Shown here piece by piece: positions 1-8,054 of a stretch of DNA of 35,408 nt. The DNA is taken from contig CAJXBG010000034.1 of the NCBI GenBank assembly GCA_913050215.1, positions 1 to 35,408 of the forward strand, given 5' to 3'. Under the pieces are notes generated by a model. The model was not told the DNA's origin and did no database searches. It was given only the letters and a program-made list of their open reading frames with translations. The position numbers and the translations under genes were made by a program. Source of the stretch: an uncultured Gammaproteobacteria bacterium (GTDB lineage Bacteria; Pseudomonadota; Gammaproteobacteria; Pseudomonadales; Azotimanducaceae). Within the stretch, counting starts at the first letter, position 1, and every line of letters starts with the position of its first letter.

Positions 1-1283
1 TGACCGGCTGGTATCCGCACACCCGCGGACATCGTACGCTGACTCACCTACTCTCTCCGCAAGACCCTAACCTATTAAAGTACCTCAAAGAGGGTGGATA
101 CCAAGTCGCTTGGGCGGGGGCCAGAGGAGATGTCTTTGCACCAGGGGTCACAGAGCAATCTACTCACTTCTGTGGCTGGACAACAAAACCCGAACGCAAA
201 CAAATGGGCATGGGGCCACAGTTCAATGAGGGTTCTGCACTTTACGATGCGTTTTATCATGGTATTCGACCCTCACAGTCAAACTGGATAGACTTTGATG
301 AGGCCGCAACCCAGACCGCGATTGATTGGCTCGAGAGCGCTCCTGAAGGACCCTGGTGTCTGTGGGTGCCGCTCATATTTCCACACTTACCCTTTGAAGT
401 AGAGCAACCTTGGTACGATCTCTACGCAAACGTAGATTTACCGCCAAGAATTGCCAGACACGGGACAAACAAGCCCGGTTTCCACGATGCCATACGCAGT
501 AAACTCGGCACGGAGCGGGTTACCGAAGAACAATGGCTGGAGATAACGCGAATTTACTACGCCATGATCTCAAGAGTAGATGATCAGCTTGGCAGGATTA
601 CAGCGAAACTCGACCAGCAAAATCTTAACAACAACACCTTGACCTATTTTTTTACCGACCACGGGGAATATCTTGGTGACTTTGGCCTTGTTGAAAAATG
701 GCCATCGGGGCTTGATCGTTGTTTGTTACAAAACCCGCTAATTGTCGCTGGGCCAGGCGTAAAAGAGGATGCCACAGCTTCGTCGTTTGTCGAAATGGTC
801 GATATTTTACCAACAATTTTGGAGCAAGCTTCAATTCCTGCCACGCATACGCATTTCGGCAAATCACTGGTTCCAGCGTTGAAAGACCACCGCGCCGTAA
901 TCAGAGATGCCGCATTTTCAGAAGGCGGATTTACAACGAGCGAGATATCCCTGTTTGAAGCGGCCAATGGCGAATATGCAAAAAAAGGACAACTACAGCA
1001 CGAAAAGCCCGAACTGGTGGGCAAAGCAATCTCTCTTAGGAATCAAGATCACACCTACGTTTATCGGTTATATGAAAGTGATGAGTTATACAATCGCATC
1101 ACCGATCCCGACGAGACCAACAACATCATCGATCTACCCGAAAGCGCTGCTACCGTTGCAGCACTGAAAGAAGAAGTTTTGGATTGGCTCGTTGCAACAA
1201 CGGATAACATTCCGTGGGATCCAGATCCAAGATTTCCAAAAATAGAACACGGACAACATGAAAAGTTTGATCCCGAAGACTAG
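1..1283 (+). CDS. Sulfatase family hydrolase, 5'-truncated by window edge
   Basis: The frame is open from base 3 (ACC) to the TAG at 1281-1283, about 426 codons, so the start lies outside the window; an internal ATG at 204 is not the start. The first visible residues, TGWYPHTRGHRT, match the segment that follows the active-site C/S-x-P-x-R motif in type I sulfatases (TGxYPHxxG), so the formylglycine site itself is just upstream and cannot be checked. Near 649-700 the frame reads FFTDHGEYLGDFGL, the conserved DHGE metal-binding loop of the alkaline phosphatase/sulfatase superfamily. The C-terminal part (YESDELYNRITDPDETNN) is the usual sulfatase tail sequence (ELYDLxxDPxExxN). It is expected to hydrolyse a sulfate ester; the substrate and cell location cannot be told without the N-terminus. 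It converges on the GNAT gene, and the two stop codons share bases 1280-1283. Confidence 0.88.
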   Translation, partial: TGWYPHTRGHRTLTHLLSPQDPNLLKYLKEGGYQVAWAGARGDVFAPGVTEQSTHFCGWTTKPERKQMGMGPQFNEGSALYDAFYHGIRPSQSNWIDFDEAATQTAIDWLESAPEGPWCLWVPLIFPHLPFEVEQPWYDLYANVDLPPRIARHGTNKPGFHDAIRSKLGTERVTEEQWLEITRIYYAMISRVDDQLGRITAKLDQQNLNNNTLTYFFTDHGEYLGDFGLVEKWPSGLDRCLLQNPLIVAGPGVKEDATASSFVEMVDILPTILEQASIPATHTHFGKSLVPALKDHRAVIRDAAFSEGGFTTSEISLFEAANGEYAKKGQLQHEKPELVGKAISLRNQDHTYVYRLYESDELYNRITDPDETNNIIDLPESAATVAALKEEVLDWLVATTDNIPWDPDPRFPKIEHGQHEKFDPED

Positions 1284-1870
1284 AAAGCCTCATCCATTCC
1301 ATAGGCTTGCATCTGCGAAGCAAAGCCCTCGACGTCGTGGCTCATGATCAGAAGATCATGCTTATCACCGAGATTGTCTTTTACGTGATTACGAAACAAT
1401 GCTTCACTCTTGAAGCCCATTTCTTCAAATACAGCAATCGCACTTTCCTGATCTAAGGTCATTCTGACAGTAAGTTTTTCAAGGCCCAAGGATAGACCAA
1501 TCAAGAAACTCTCCTGAATCATCTCTCGACCAAGCCCGGTGTCCCGCGCTTCAGGCAAGATCAGTATTCGCATTTCGCCGACGTGAGCGGACCAGGACAA
1601 ACGATCCTGCACAACCGCTGTCGTCCCCAACACTTTTGAACCACGTTTGGCTACAATGCTGACGATATCGCCCTCGGCAATACTCTCTCGCCAAGCATCA
1701 AGTACTTTCGGTACTTGAATATTTCGATTGAGAAACAGCAGGTCGGCGCTCGGCAAAGCCGCGGCGAAATCCATGATTTCCTGCGCGGAGGGGTCGACCA
1801 GTAAATCTAGGCTCGCATCGCCGTCTTTTAAGCTGATTTGTCTGGGGTATCTCTCGTAAAGCTCATTCAT
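1280..1870 (-). CDS. GNAT family N-acetyltransferase in the PHA operon
   Basis: A 196-residue protein with a GNAT fold. The acetyl-CoA pyrophosphate-binding loop is visible as EARDTGLGREMI, followed by the beta5-alpha4 region ending in the typical NAxxxYxxxGF-like stretch (SAIAVFEEMGFKSEALF). The N-terminal about 75 residues carry the variable substrate-recognition part. The ATG at 1868-1870 overlaps the phaC stop codon (ATGA overlap at 1867-1870), so it is probably translationally coupled to phaC and is the last gene of the phaE-phaC-GNAT operon. The acceptor substrate is not evident. The link with PHA metabolism is inferred only from the operon. Its stop (TAG) lies inside the CTAG that also holds the stop of the convergent sulfatase. 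Confidence 0.82.
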   Translation of the reverse strand: MNELYERYPRQISLKDGDASLDLLVDPSAQEIMDFAAALPSADLLFLNRNIQVPKVLDAWRESIAEGDIVSIVAKRGSKVLGTTAVVQDRLSWSAHVGEMRILILPEARDTGLGREMIQESFLIGLSLGLEKLTVRMTLDQESAIAVFEEMGFKSEALFRNHVKDNLGDKHDLLIMSHDVEGFASQMQAYGMDEAF

Positions 1871-2892
1871 ACGGAACGCTCCGACAACCAGACATCTATT
1901 TGCGGCCAGAGCCTGCGTACTGCGTTTGGACCTGCAATGAGACTCACATGCCCGCCTTTCAGCACCACCTCATGGGTATCCTCGGAACCTATTTTTTCCA
2001 ACAGCGGCTTGGTTGCCTTGTAGGGAGCAATGTGATCGTGTTCAGCTATCGCATTCATCACTGGGATCTTTATATTTGCTAGATTTGCGATGATACCGTC
2101 CACAACTAACTCACCCTCATACAACTTGTTACCCCACATCAGTTCACGTGTGGTTTCCCGATAATACTCGCCGGCCAGAGGGAGCGTTTCACTGCCCCAG
2201 CGCTCAAATGCTCGATAGGAGCGCACAAAATCATCATTCCACATTTCACTCCAGACTCGCAGGCGACCCGCTGTCTTCTGTGCCGGTCTCAACATTTCAA
2301 AGGACTGTTCAATAAATTCTGCCGGGACAATACCCAGCGTGTCTACAAGCTTATCAACATCCAGGTATCGCTCGTCTGACCAAAGACTAAACAGTCCCAT
2401 TTCATGCCAGTTGACCGGCGTCGTCATACACACCAGATTCTTTAATGGACCATTCAAATGCGTCGCTGCGTAAATGAGAGACAAGACCCCTCCCATGCAG
2501 TAACTCACCATATTAACTTCTTCTTCGCCTGTGATTTCCTGAACCTTTGTAATACTGGTGGGGATAAAGTCCTGAGTATAGTCAGCTAGGCTCAGACCTC
2601 TTTCTGACGACATTGGTGCATCCCAATCGATCATAAACACGTCGAAGCCGTGGTCCAGCAAATACTCAACTAGACTCTGACCCGGCAAAAGATCGAACAC
2701 ATAACCTCGGTTGGTCGTCGCCATCACCAGAATGATCGGGATTCTATAAATCTCTTCCGATTTTGGCGTCAAACCGACAGGGGCTTTACCTGAACTCACA
2801 AACTGAACACCTTTGATGCTGCGCTGAATGGTCCTGTCAACCATTCCGCGCATTTGGTCGATAAGCTTGTTGTCTACTGCTGGTTCGGCCAC
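1867..2892 (-). CDS. phaC: Class III-type polyhydroxyalkanoate synthase catalytic subunit PhaC
   Basis: PhaC polymerises (R)-3-hydroxyacyl-CoA into polyhydroxyalkanoate at the granule surface. The length (341 residues) and the adjacent PhaE-like gene fit class III synthases. The lipase-box-like motif SYCMGG carries the catalytic Cys (about residue 132), with the Asp in AEHDHIAPY (about 286) and the His in KGGHVSLIAG (about 315) completing the triad; DWDAP and TPVNWHEMG are also PhaC-like. The reading frame opens at a TTG (2898), but that lies only 3 bases after the AAGGAG; the in-frame GTG at 2890-2892 sits 9 bases after it and is the better start. The ribosome-binding site is inside the last codons of phaE. 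The stop overlaps the GNAT start (ATGA). A general alpha/beta hydrolase is a less likely alternative given the Cys nucleophile. Confidence 0.9.
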   Translation of the reverse strand: MAEPAVDNKLIDQMRGMVDRTIQRSIKGVQFVSSGKAPVGLTPKSEEIYRIPIILVMATTNRGYVFDLLPGQSLVEYLLDHGFDVFMIDWDAPMSSERGLSLADYTQDFIPTSITKVQEITGEEEVNMVSYCMGGVLSLIYAATHLNGPLKNLVCMTTPVNWHEMGLFSLWSDERYLDVDKLVDTLGIVPAEFIEQSFEMLRPAQKTAGRLRVWSEMWNDDFVRSYRAFERWGSETLPLAGEYYRETTRELMWGNKLYEGELVVDGIIANLANIKIPVMNAIAEHDHIAPYKATKPLLEKIGSEDTHEVVLKGGHVSLIAGPNAVRRLWPQIDVWLSERSV

Positions 2893-2898
2893 GGCCAA

Positions 2899-3291
2899 CT
2901 ACTCCTTGTTTTGAGAACCTGATTGAAGAGAGGCAGGCTTCTTCGTTCTTGGTGGTGTCTTTCTTCGCTGTTGATCACCTACTCCATCTATCGGAGCCAG
3001 TTTTCTGATCGATGTTTCTATCCGGCCCAAACGCCGATTGATATCGCGAACGTCCTCACTGAGTTGCAAGACATCCTCTCGCGAGGGCAGATTAAAATTT
3101 GCCAGCTGTTTCGCCATCAGTTCGCCAAACCCTTTCTGAAACTCCAACTGTAAATTCTGCATTTGATTCATTGACTTACTGAACTCATCAGTGCCCATAA
3201 ACTGATTCGAGAATTGGTCAGCCGCTCTTTCCCACTGAGTGACCCAATCCTGAAAAACCGCAGCCGGGTCTTTTGTATTGTCCTTCGCCAT
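2899..3291 (-). CDS. phaE: Short PhaE-like subunit of PHA synthase
   Basis: A 130-residue, mostly helical, charged protein. Residues about 14-65 (FQDWVTQWERAADQF and on) resemble the W-rich N-terminal helices of PhaE. The segment NLPSREDVLQLSEDVRDINR followed by RLGRIE is the PhaE/phasin-like C-terminal signature (NxPTRxEVxxLxxRLxxLRRxLR) and should form a coiled coil. The tail is Lys/Arg/Pro-rich and low in complexity. PhaE forms the class III synthase complex with PhaC. Known PhaE proteins are usually much longer, so this is a compact version in which the central insert is missing. ATG at 3289-3291 with a weak AAGAGA upstream. The last codons encode the AAGGAG used by phaC. First gene of a three-gene operon. 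Confidence 0.75.
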   Translation of the reverse strand: MAKDNTKDPAAVFQDWVTQWERAADQFSNQFMGTDEFSKSMNQMQNLQLEFQKGFGELMAKQLANFNLPSREDVLQLSEDVRDINRRLGRIETSIRKLAPIDGVGDQQRRKTPPRTKKPASLQSGSQNKE

Positions 3292-3434
3292 AGCGTTCTC
3301 TTACCTATAATGGTTATGTTTGCATCGTTAGCAATTGCCGCGACTATTTTCCCGCAATAGCATTCGCCTTACAAACTTATTCCCGAAATGGCGGTTCAAA
3401 GGCAAACTGGACCGCGCTTGCCCTATTCGGATCA

Positions 3435-3463
3435 TGGAAATTATGTGCTAGTCAAATTATAGT
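3435..3463 (+). promoter_or_regulatory. Possible sigma70 promoter for the SDR gene
   Basis: TGGAAA (3435-3440) and TATAGT (3458-3463) are separated by 17 bases, matching the -35 consensus at 4 of 6 and the -10 at 5 of 6 positions. Transcription would begin near 3470 and give a leader of about 45 bases, containing the GAGGAAAA ribosome-binding site before the ATG at 3515. Pattern match only. Confidence 0.4.
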
Positions 3464-3514
3464 GCTACTGAAACGCCAACTGATGACCAAAGACGATATT
3501 GAGGAAAATACTGC

Positions 3515-4297
3515 ATGAACAGAGTTGATAACAAAGTTGCGATTATTACAGGCGGCGGCAGCGGCATCGGAGCAAGAACGTCACAATTGATGGCTGAAGC
3601 AGGTGCGACAGTGGTCGTGACGGACATCAATTTCGAAAGCGCAGAATCCACATCCCAATCAATCATCGCCGCTGGCGGCAAAGCGATGGCACTCAGGCAT
3701 GACGTGACCATGAATGATGACTGGGAGTCAGTGATTGAAGAGACAATGTTGGCATATCATCATCTTGACATCCTTGTTAACAACGCAGGGATTAGTGGCG
3801 CAGGTTTACCACCGCTGGAGGAAGCGACTCTGGAGAGCTGGCAAACCGTCATGTCCATTAATCTGGACTCGGTCTTTCTCGGCACCCAAAAAGCCGTGCT
3901 GTGTATGAAAGAAAGCGGAGGATCAATTGTTAATATCTCTTCGATTATGGGGCTCGTCGGTGGTGCTGGACCTGCTTACAATGCATCCAAAGGCGGCGTT
4001 CGCCTGCTCAGCAAGTCAGTTGCAGTCAAGTGCGGAGAAATGGGTTACCCGATTAGAGTAAATTCAGTGCATCCGGGCTATGTCTGGACCCCGCTTGTCC
4101 GGAACATTGTTGAGCACATGGAAGATGACAACATTACTGAGGAGGGACTGCGGGAAATGCTGACGGAGAAACATCCGATCGGCCGATTAGGAACACCGGA
4201 TGATATCGCCAGAGGTATCCTATTCCTTGCCTCCGATGACTCATCTTTCATCACGGGTAGTGAACTCGTCATCGACGGAGGCTATACCGCTATCTAA
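3515..4297 (+). CDS. SDR family NAD(P)-dependent oxidoreductase
   Basis: A 260-residue classical short-chain dehydrogenase. The cofactor motif TGGGSGIG is at residues 12-19, Asp37 at the end of beta2 favours NAD(H), NNAG is at 89-92, the catalytic Asn is about 116, Ser142/143, and the YNASK motif gives Tyr155 and Lys159. PGYVWTPL (PG-motif) and the C-terminal GSELVIDGGYTAI are also typical. The length is normal for the family. ATG at 3515 follows a good ribosome-binding site (GAGGAAAA). It may oxidise a secondary alcohol or a 3-hydroxyacyl substrate; closeness to phaCE invites a role in hydroxyacyl-CoA supply, but it is divergent from that operon and nothing in the sequence proves it. It converges on the DUF5916 gene with only 10 bases between stops. 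Confidence 0.9.
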   Translation: MNRVDNKVAIITGGGSGIGARTSQLMAEAGATVVVTDINFESAESTSQSIIAAGGKAMALRHDVTMNDDWESVIEETMLAYHHLDILVNNAGISGAGLPPLEEATLESWQTVMSINLDSVFLGTQKAVLCMKESGGSIVNISSIMGLVGGAGPAYNASKGGVRLLSKSVAVKCGEMGYPIRVNSVHPGYVWTPLVRNIVEHMEDDNITEEGLREMLTEKHPIGRLGTPDDIARGILFLASDDSSFITGSELVIDGGYTAI

Positions 4298-4311
4298 CTG
4301 CCAGAAGTTAG
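4294..4311. terminator. Small hairpin holding two convergent stop codons
   Basis: CTAACT (4294-4299) and AGTTAG (4306-4311) form a 6-bp inverted repeat with a 6-base loop. The plus-strand TAA of the SDR (4295-4297) lies in one arm and the minus-strand TAA of the DUF5916 gene (4308-4310) in the other. There is no T tract, so this is at best a weak bidirectional terminator. Confidence 0.25.
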
Positions 4312-7300
4312 TTGCCGAACCGATACCGTAATTTCGCCACAATCGTACTGATCGTCGGATCATCCAGCGTGTCGCTAAATAGGTCTTCAAACCCAGATTG
4401 GGTTTGGTTCGGCAGTGAATTCCCTAGGTTATATACAAGAAAAAAGTCCGACAACGGAGCAATTTCCCACCGATAGCGTAACTGGGTTGTAAGTCTACTG
4501 ACGGTAAAGTCGTGACTTGCTTTGGTTCTGGTACCTGATACCAGATCGCCATCACCGATAGGCACTTCAAAGAAGCCATTTTCCTGCGCGGTAACACCTA
4601 CCCACTGCATGGTTAAGCGAAACTGATGACGCGGTGTTAAAAACCAATTTACCTTGAGGCCAGGCTGCCATTCAATCGCGTCATATGAGCCAAAGTTTCG
4701 GCCACCTTGATAAACTAACCAACCACGCCTTTTCTTGTACCTGATATCCAGATCAATAGACACGCTATCTATCGGTCTAATAGTCGCCCCAAATGTATAG
4801 CTGCTTGACCAGGCACCTGTATCTTCCGTTGTCGCGCCGATGCTGGTAGACAAACTCACCATCTTGGCTGCATCGGTTGCTAGATTAAAATTCCACCATC
4901 CACCTTCTTTCACACGATATGAGCCATTGCCGCGACTATCGATGTCTTCCCAACGCTTTGGCAAATAGCCAAAGCTTCCTCGAAGAGAATTTCTTCCTGG
5001 CATCACCATGGAGGTACGCAGATAAACACCACCGCCAACCCGACGCTGCTCACTGGTATTACGCTGCTCTTCAATAAGGAGCGTACTTCTGAAGTTCGAT
5101 ATAGATTGGGTGAACTTTTGTTTGTTGTAGAGCGCGATATATCGAGCACTGGCGTAATCATTTCGTCTTAGAAAGCCAAAGTCACTCACATCGATAGCAT
5201 CATCCAAGTATTCGATTTCCAGTTTGTGGCGCCAGTTGGAATTTACGCTATACAACAAATCGAACAATGCACCATCACCGGTGAGATTGTCGACATCACT
5301 GCGGATTAACTGACCGTCTAACCTTAATTTACCATCGCCTCGCGTGTAGTGCGCGTCAACACTATGCACCGCAGCATCATAAAGTGGCCCAGAGACAAGT
5401 GTACCCAGATATCCGACGGATCTTCGCGCGGCACCTACATCCTCGTAAAGGAAACGTGCAACGGCGAACTCACGGCCCTCAGCCTCAATATTTGCCGTGT
5501 TGCCCAAGGCATCAGTGCCATACCAGAGCACATCATCTTCCAGTGCGCCCAGCACGCCGTAACGAAAATCACCTACCTGACCTACGACCTTACTGGCTGC
5601 AAGCAGTTGAGTTGGGCGATCAGTTTCTCCACGGTTGGCCGTAACCCCTGCAGGAAGCGTCACCTGCGTCGCAGCGCCACCGATACGTTTTGTATTCATT
5701 AACGATATTGGCGTTGGTACAAAATCACTCAAGAACACTTTCCGTGATGTCGTACTAAAATCATCGTTAGTGACGATACGATAAATATTACCGGTATTGG
5801 CTCTCGGAGAGCTATCAAACACCTCGTTTCCCTCGAGAAAGAAAAGACGCTTTTCAGGAAAAAATGTTTCGGCTGCTTTGAGATTCAATACAACATCATC
5901 TGCCTCTACAGCACCAAAATCAGGGTTCAGGCTGGCCGTTAACTCAAGCTTGGGCGACGGTTTCCAAGAGAGGTCAACACCGATTCTTGTTTCTTTTTCC
6001 TCGAGAGCGAAGTCGCTAGTTCCCGAGACATAAGGTATGGCAGACAACTGCTGTCTCGGATTCACCCCCGAAACATCAGCCTGATTTAGTGCAGAGACAA
6101 AACGTGCAGATGAATAAGGATAGCCCGGCCACTGATATCGCTCGTTGGCATGAGATACTTGACGACTTAAAGCAAACCCGATGGTACGCGCTGGGCCTGA
6201 TTCAGGCATATTCATCATAGACCATGGCAAGAACATTTCCACGCTCCAGCCATCGTCTCGTTGTGCTGACTTACCTATCCACGGGCCATCCCAATCGCGT
6301 TGATAATTGCGCTCTGGCAGGACCTTGCCATCCATGATGCTGTCACCAAAGGCGATGATAAACCAATAACCCACCAACCCCTCACCAGACATGTCCAGTG
6401 TAAAACCAAATGTGTCCCTGTCGATAAAATCATCACGAACAGAATAACGCTTCACCAACGAATCGACGGGTTGATATAACACGCCACTCACATACAAGCC
6501 TTTCTCGGTCGCAAGGAGCCGGGTTTCTGTGGGAAAAGCACCGGGCTCTCCTGTACCGGGTACTGCAACAATCATGTTATCGAAGTGATTTACCGACGCC
6601 CAGACAGGCTCATCAACCTTGCCATCCAGCAAAATTCCAGCAGCCTCATGGGATCGGTTGGGGATCGTAATGCGGTGAAATGGGATGCTATCCTGAGTTC
6701 CCAAAAGCGTCTGTTTTGCACTCTCCGGTTGCATGTGATCCAGCATTGGACTGCTGACTTCTGACTCAATCCTGACGGCTTCTTCTGGCACCTCAATAGA
6801 TTTAGGCTTTCTTTGAACCTCTGTTGTCGGTCTCAATGGGTTTGCTGTTGCAACGCGGGTCGTAGATTTACTCGTGTCGACTGGGTTTCCAAAATTTCCT
6901 GCTAAAAACCAGGCGTCAGGATATCCATGGGTTTTAAAATACGATACCAGGCTTCTGGCGTCTGGCGTTTTACTGCTCGGCACGACGAGCACACGTTTGC
7001 TATTACGGCCGCTAGCCGTCGTAAAATCTCGCAAGATGACCGAAGCAGCAGGCCGCGGCGCTGATTTCGACAATTCAGTTTGTATCTTTGTCTTGAATTT
7101 CTCAGCTCGATCCAGAGATGTAAAGCTCCCTAAAGCCACAACACCAGAGTCACTTTCAGATCGGGTCTCACCAGCGGCGATCGGGAACTGACATGACAAC
7201 AAACACACCCACAATAAGCAATAATGCAAAAATCCGTGTTTGCAACCGATTGTCCAGTGTCGATGCGTGAGTCCCAATGGCCCGCCTTTTGTCGAGTACA

Positions 7301-7322
7301 GCTGCGACCAAGAATAACGCAA
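4308..7322 (-). CDS. SPOR-like/CBM9-like/DUF5916 outer-membrane beta-barrel protein
   Basis: A predicted exported protein of up to 1004 residues. An N-terminal hydrophobic segment (about 33-50, ending in PIAAG-ETR) looks like a signal peptide; LLSC within it could instead be a lipobox. Residues about 58-145 resemble a SPOR domain (VVALGSFTSLDRAEKF, then RVLVVPSS and a closing YPDAWFLAG), which in known proteins binds denuded septal glycan. After a Pro/Thr-rich linker, residues about 225-390 resemble family 9 carbohydrate-binding modules (DDFIDRDTFGFTLD, DDGWSVEMFLPW). The rest is DUF5916, marked by LNPDFGAVEADDVVLNL and FFPEKRLFFLEG, then many aromatic amphipathic strands ending in a barrel-like tail (KLRYRFGN). 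The frame begins at a TTG with no clear ribosome-binding site; TTG codons further in are alternatives, so the start is uncertain. Function unknown: DUF5916 proteins are often near hydrolytic or oxidative enzymes. Confidence 0.8.
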   Translation of the reverse strand: MRYSWSQLYSTKGGPLGLTHRHWTIGCKHGFLHYCLLWVCLLSCQFPIAAGETRSESDSGVVALGSFTSLDRAEKFKTKIQTELSKSAPRPAASVILRDFTTASGRNSKRVLVVPSSKTPDARSLVSYFKTHGYPDAWFLAGNFGNPVDTSKSTTRVATANPLRPTTEVQRKPKSIEVPEEAVRIESEVSSPMLDHMQPESAKQTLLGTQDSIPFHRITIPNRSHEAAGILLDGKVDEPVWASVNHFDNMIVAVPGTGEPGAFPTETRLLATEKGLYVSGVLYQPVDSLVKRYSVRDDFIDRDTFGFTLDMSGEGLVGYWFIIAFGDSIMDGKVLPERNYQRDWDGPWIGKSAQRDDGWSVEMFLPWSMMNMPESGPARTIGFALSRQVSHANERYQWPGYPYSSARFVSALNQADVSGVNPRQQLSAIPYVSGTSDFALEEKETRIGVDLSWKPSPKLELTASLNPDFGAVEADDVVLNLKAAETFFPEKRLFFLEGNEVFDSSPRANTGNIYRIVTNDDFSTTSRKVFLSDFVPTPISLMNTKRIGGAATQVTLPAGVTANRGETDRPTQLLAASKVVGQVGDFRYGVLGALEDDVLWYGTDALGNTANIEAEGREFAVARFLYEDVGAARRSVGYLGTLVSGPLYDAAVHSVDAHYTRGDGKLRLDGQLIRSDVDNLTGDGALFDLLYSVNSNWRHKLEIEYLDDAIDVSDFGFLRRNDYASARYIALYNKQKFTQSISNFRSTLLIEEQRNTSEQRRVGGGVYLRTSMVMPGRNSLRGSFGYLPKRWEDIDSRGNGSYRVKEGGWWNFNLATDAAKMVSLSTSIGATTEDTGAWSSSYTFGATIRPIDSVSIDLDIRYKKRRGWLVYQGGRNFGSYDAIEWQPGLKVNWFLTPRHQFRLTMQWVGVTAQENGFFEVPIGDGDLVSGTRTKASHDFTVSRLTTQLRYRWEIAPLSDFFLVYNLGNSLPNQTQSGFEDLFSDTLDDPTISTIVAKLRYRFGN

Positions 7323-7417
7323 TCGTCAATGAAATTGTCATTAATCAACCACAATTCATGGGGTTTATCATGGCACCAACTTGCAGACCGAAGTCTTTGT
7401 CGATACCGTGCGAGTGA

Positions 7418-7435
7418 GTTTTAGCCTGCTAAAAC
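7418..7435. promoter_or_regulatory. 18-bp perfect palindrome, likely operator
   Basis: GTTTTAGC (7418-7425) and GCTAAAAC (7428-7435) are exact inverted repeats separated by CT. The site lies in the intergenic region between the divergent DUF5916 gene and the CMD-family gene, about 35 bases before the latter's ATG. This geometry is typical of a dimeric repressor site such as a TetR, MarR or LacI-type operator; no regulator gene is in the window. Confidence 0.5.
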
Positions 7436-7470
7436 CCAGTAAAATTGACGCTCAAAACGGAGATTGCCAG

Positions 7471-8043
7471 ATGCGGTTAACGCCATTAGATCGAAACAAC
7501 CTTGCCGAGAAACAGCAAGAGGTGCTTGATGCAATTGAGCAGGGTCCAAGAGGCGGCTGGCGTAAAAATTTTGGCACAACCGGTCCTTTCGGCGCTTGGG
7601 TCAGCGCTCCCAGTGTGGGTCATGCAATACAACAAGCCGGAGAAGCCATTCGGTTCGGCACATCACTATCGCCTAATGTTCAAGAGGTTGCCATCTGTAC
7701 CGTTGGGGTCTTTTACCATTCAAAGTTCGAATTTGCAGCCCACCGAGAACTTGCTATTAAGGCCGGTGTTAACCCAGCGAATTTGGATCAGCTAAAAAGC
7801 GAGGAAATTCCTGAGTTTAAGGGAGACGAGTTGCTCGCTTGGCAAATCGCCACGCAAATGTTGACCGAACATGGCATCAAAGATGAAACCTACAGTAAAG
7901 CTGTAAGTCGTTTAACCCAAACCGGTGTCATTGAGTTGATCGCAACAGTTGGCTATTACAGCCTGATATCACTCACACTTAACAGCCTAACAATTCCCTT
8001 GGAAGCGGATATGGAAGACCCATTCCCTGAAATAGGAGACTGA
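7471..8043 (+). CDS. Carboxymuconolactone decarboxylase/AhpD-like family protein
   Basis: A 190-residue helical protein. The region SPNVQEVAICTVGVFYHSKF then EFAAHRELAIKAGVN matches the CMD core (E-x-AI-x-TV... E-x-x-xH...AxxxGV). The position where AhpD has the CxxC redox pair reads SKFEFAAH, so a thiol peroxidase-reductase role is unlikely and a CMD-type fold with a conserved Glu/His is more likely. The C-terminal GVIELIATVGYYSLISLTLN is also family-typical. The frame extends up to a TTG at 7381, but the ATG at 7471 follows GGAG (7459-7462) at 8 bases, and the upstream extension crosses the 18-bp palindrome, so 7471 is chosen. Such proteins are commonly found with aromatic or xenobiotic degradation genes; the substrate is unknown. 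Confidence 0.85.
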   Translation: MRLTPLDRNNLAEKQQEVLDAIEQGPRGGWRKNFGTTGPFGAWVSAPSVGHAIQQAGEAIRFGTSLSPNVQEVAICTVGVFYHSKFEFAAHRELAIKAGVNPANLDQLKSEEIPEFKGDELLAWQIATQMLTEHGIKDETYSKAVSRLTQTGVIELIATVGYYSLISLTLNSLTIPLEADMEDPFPEIGD

Positions 8044-8054
8044 ATTTCCGTATC

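Noticed and set aside
644-1024. Long minus-strand open frame inside the sulfatase gene.
   Set aside because: It is antisense to a clearly conserved coding sequence and its translation resembles no protein.
3303-3309. TATAGG just upstream of phaE on the minus strand as a -10 box.
   Set aside because: It is only about 13 bases from the ATG, leaving almost no leader for ribosome binding, and no -35 is well placed.
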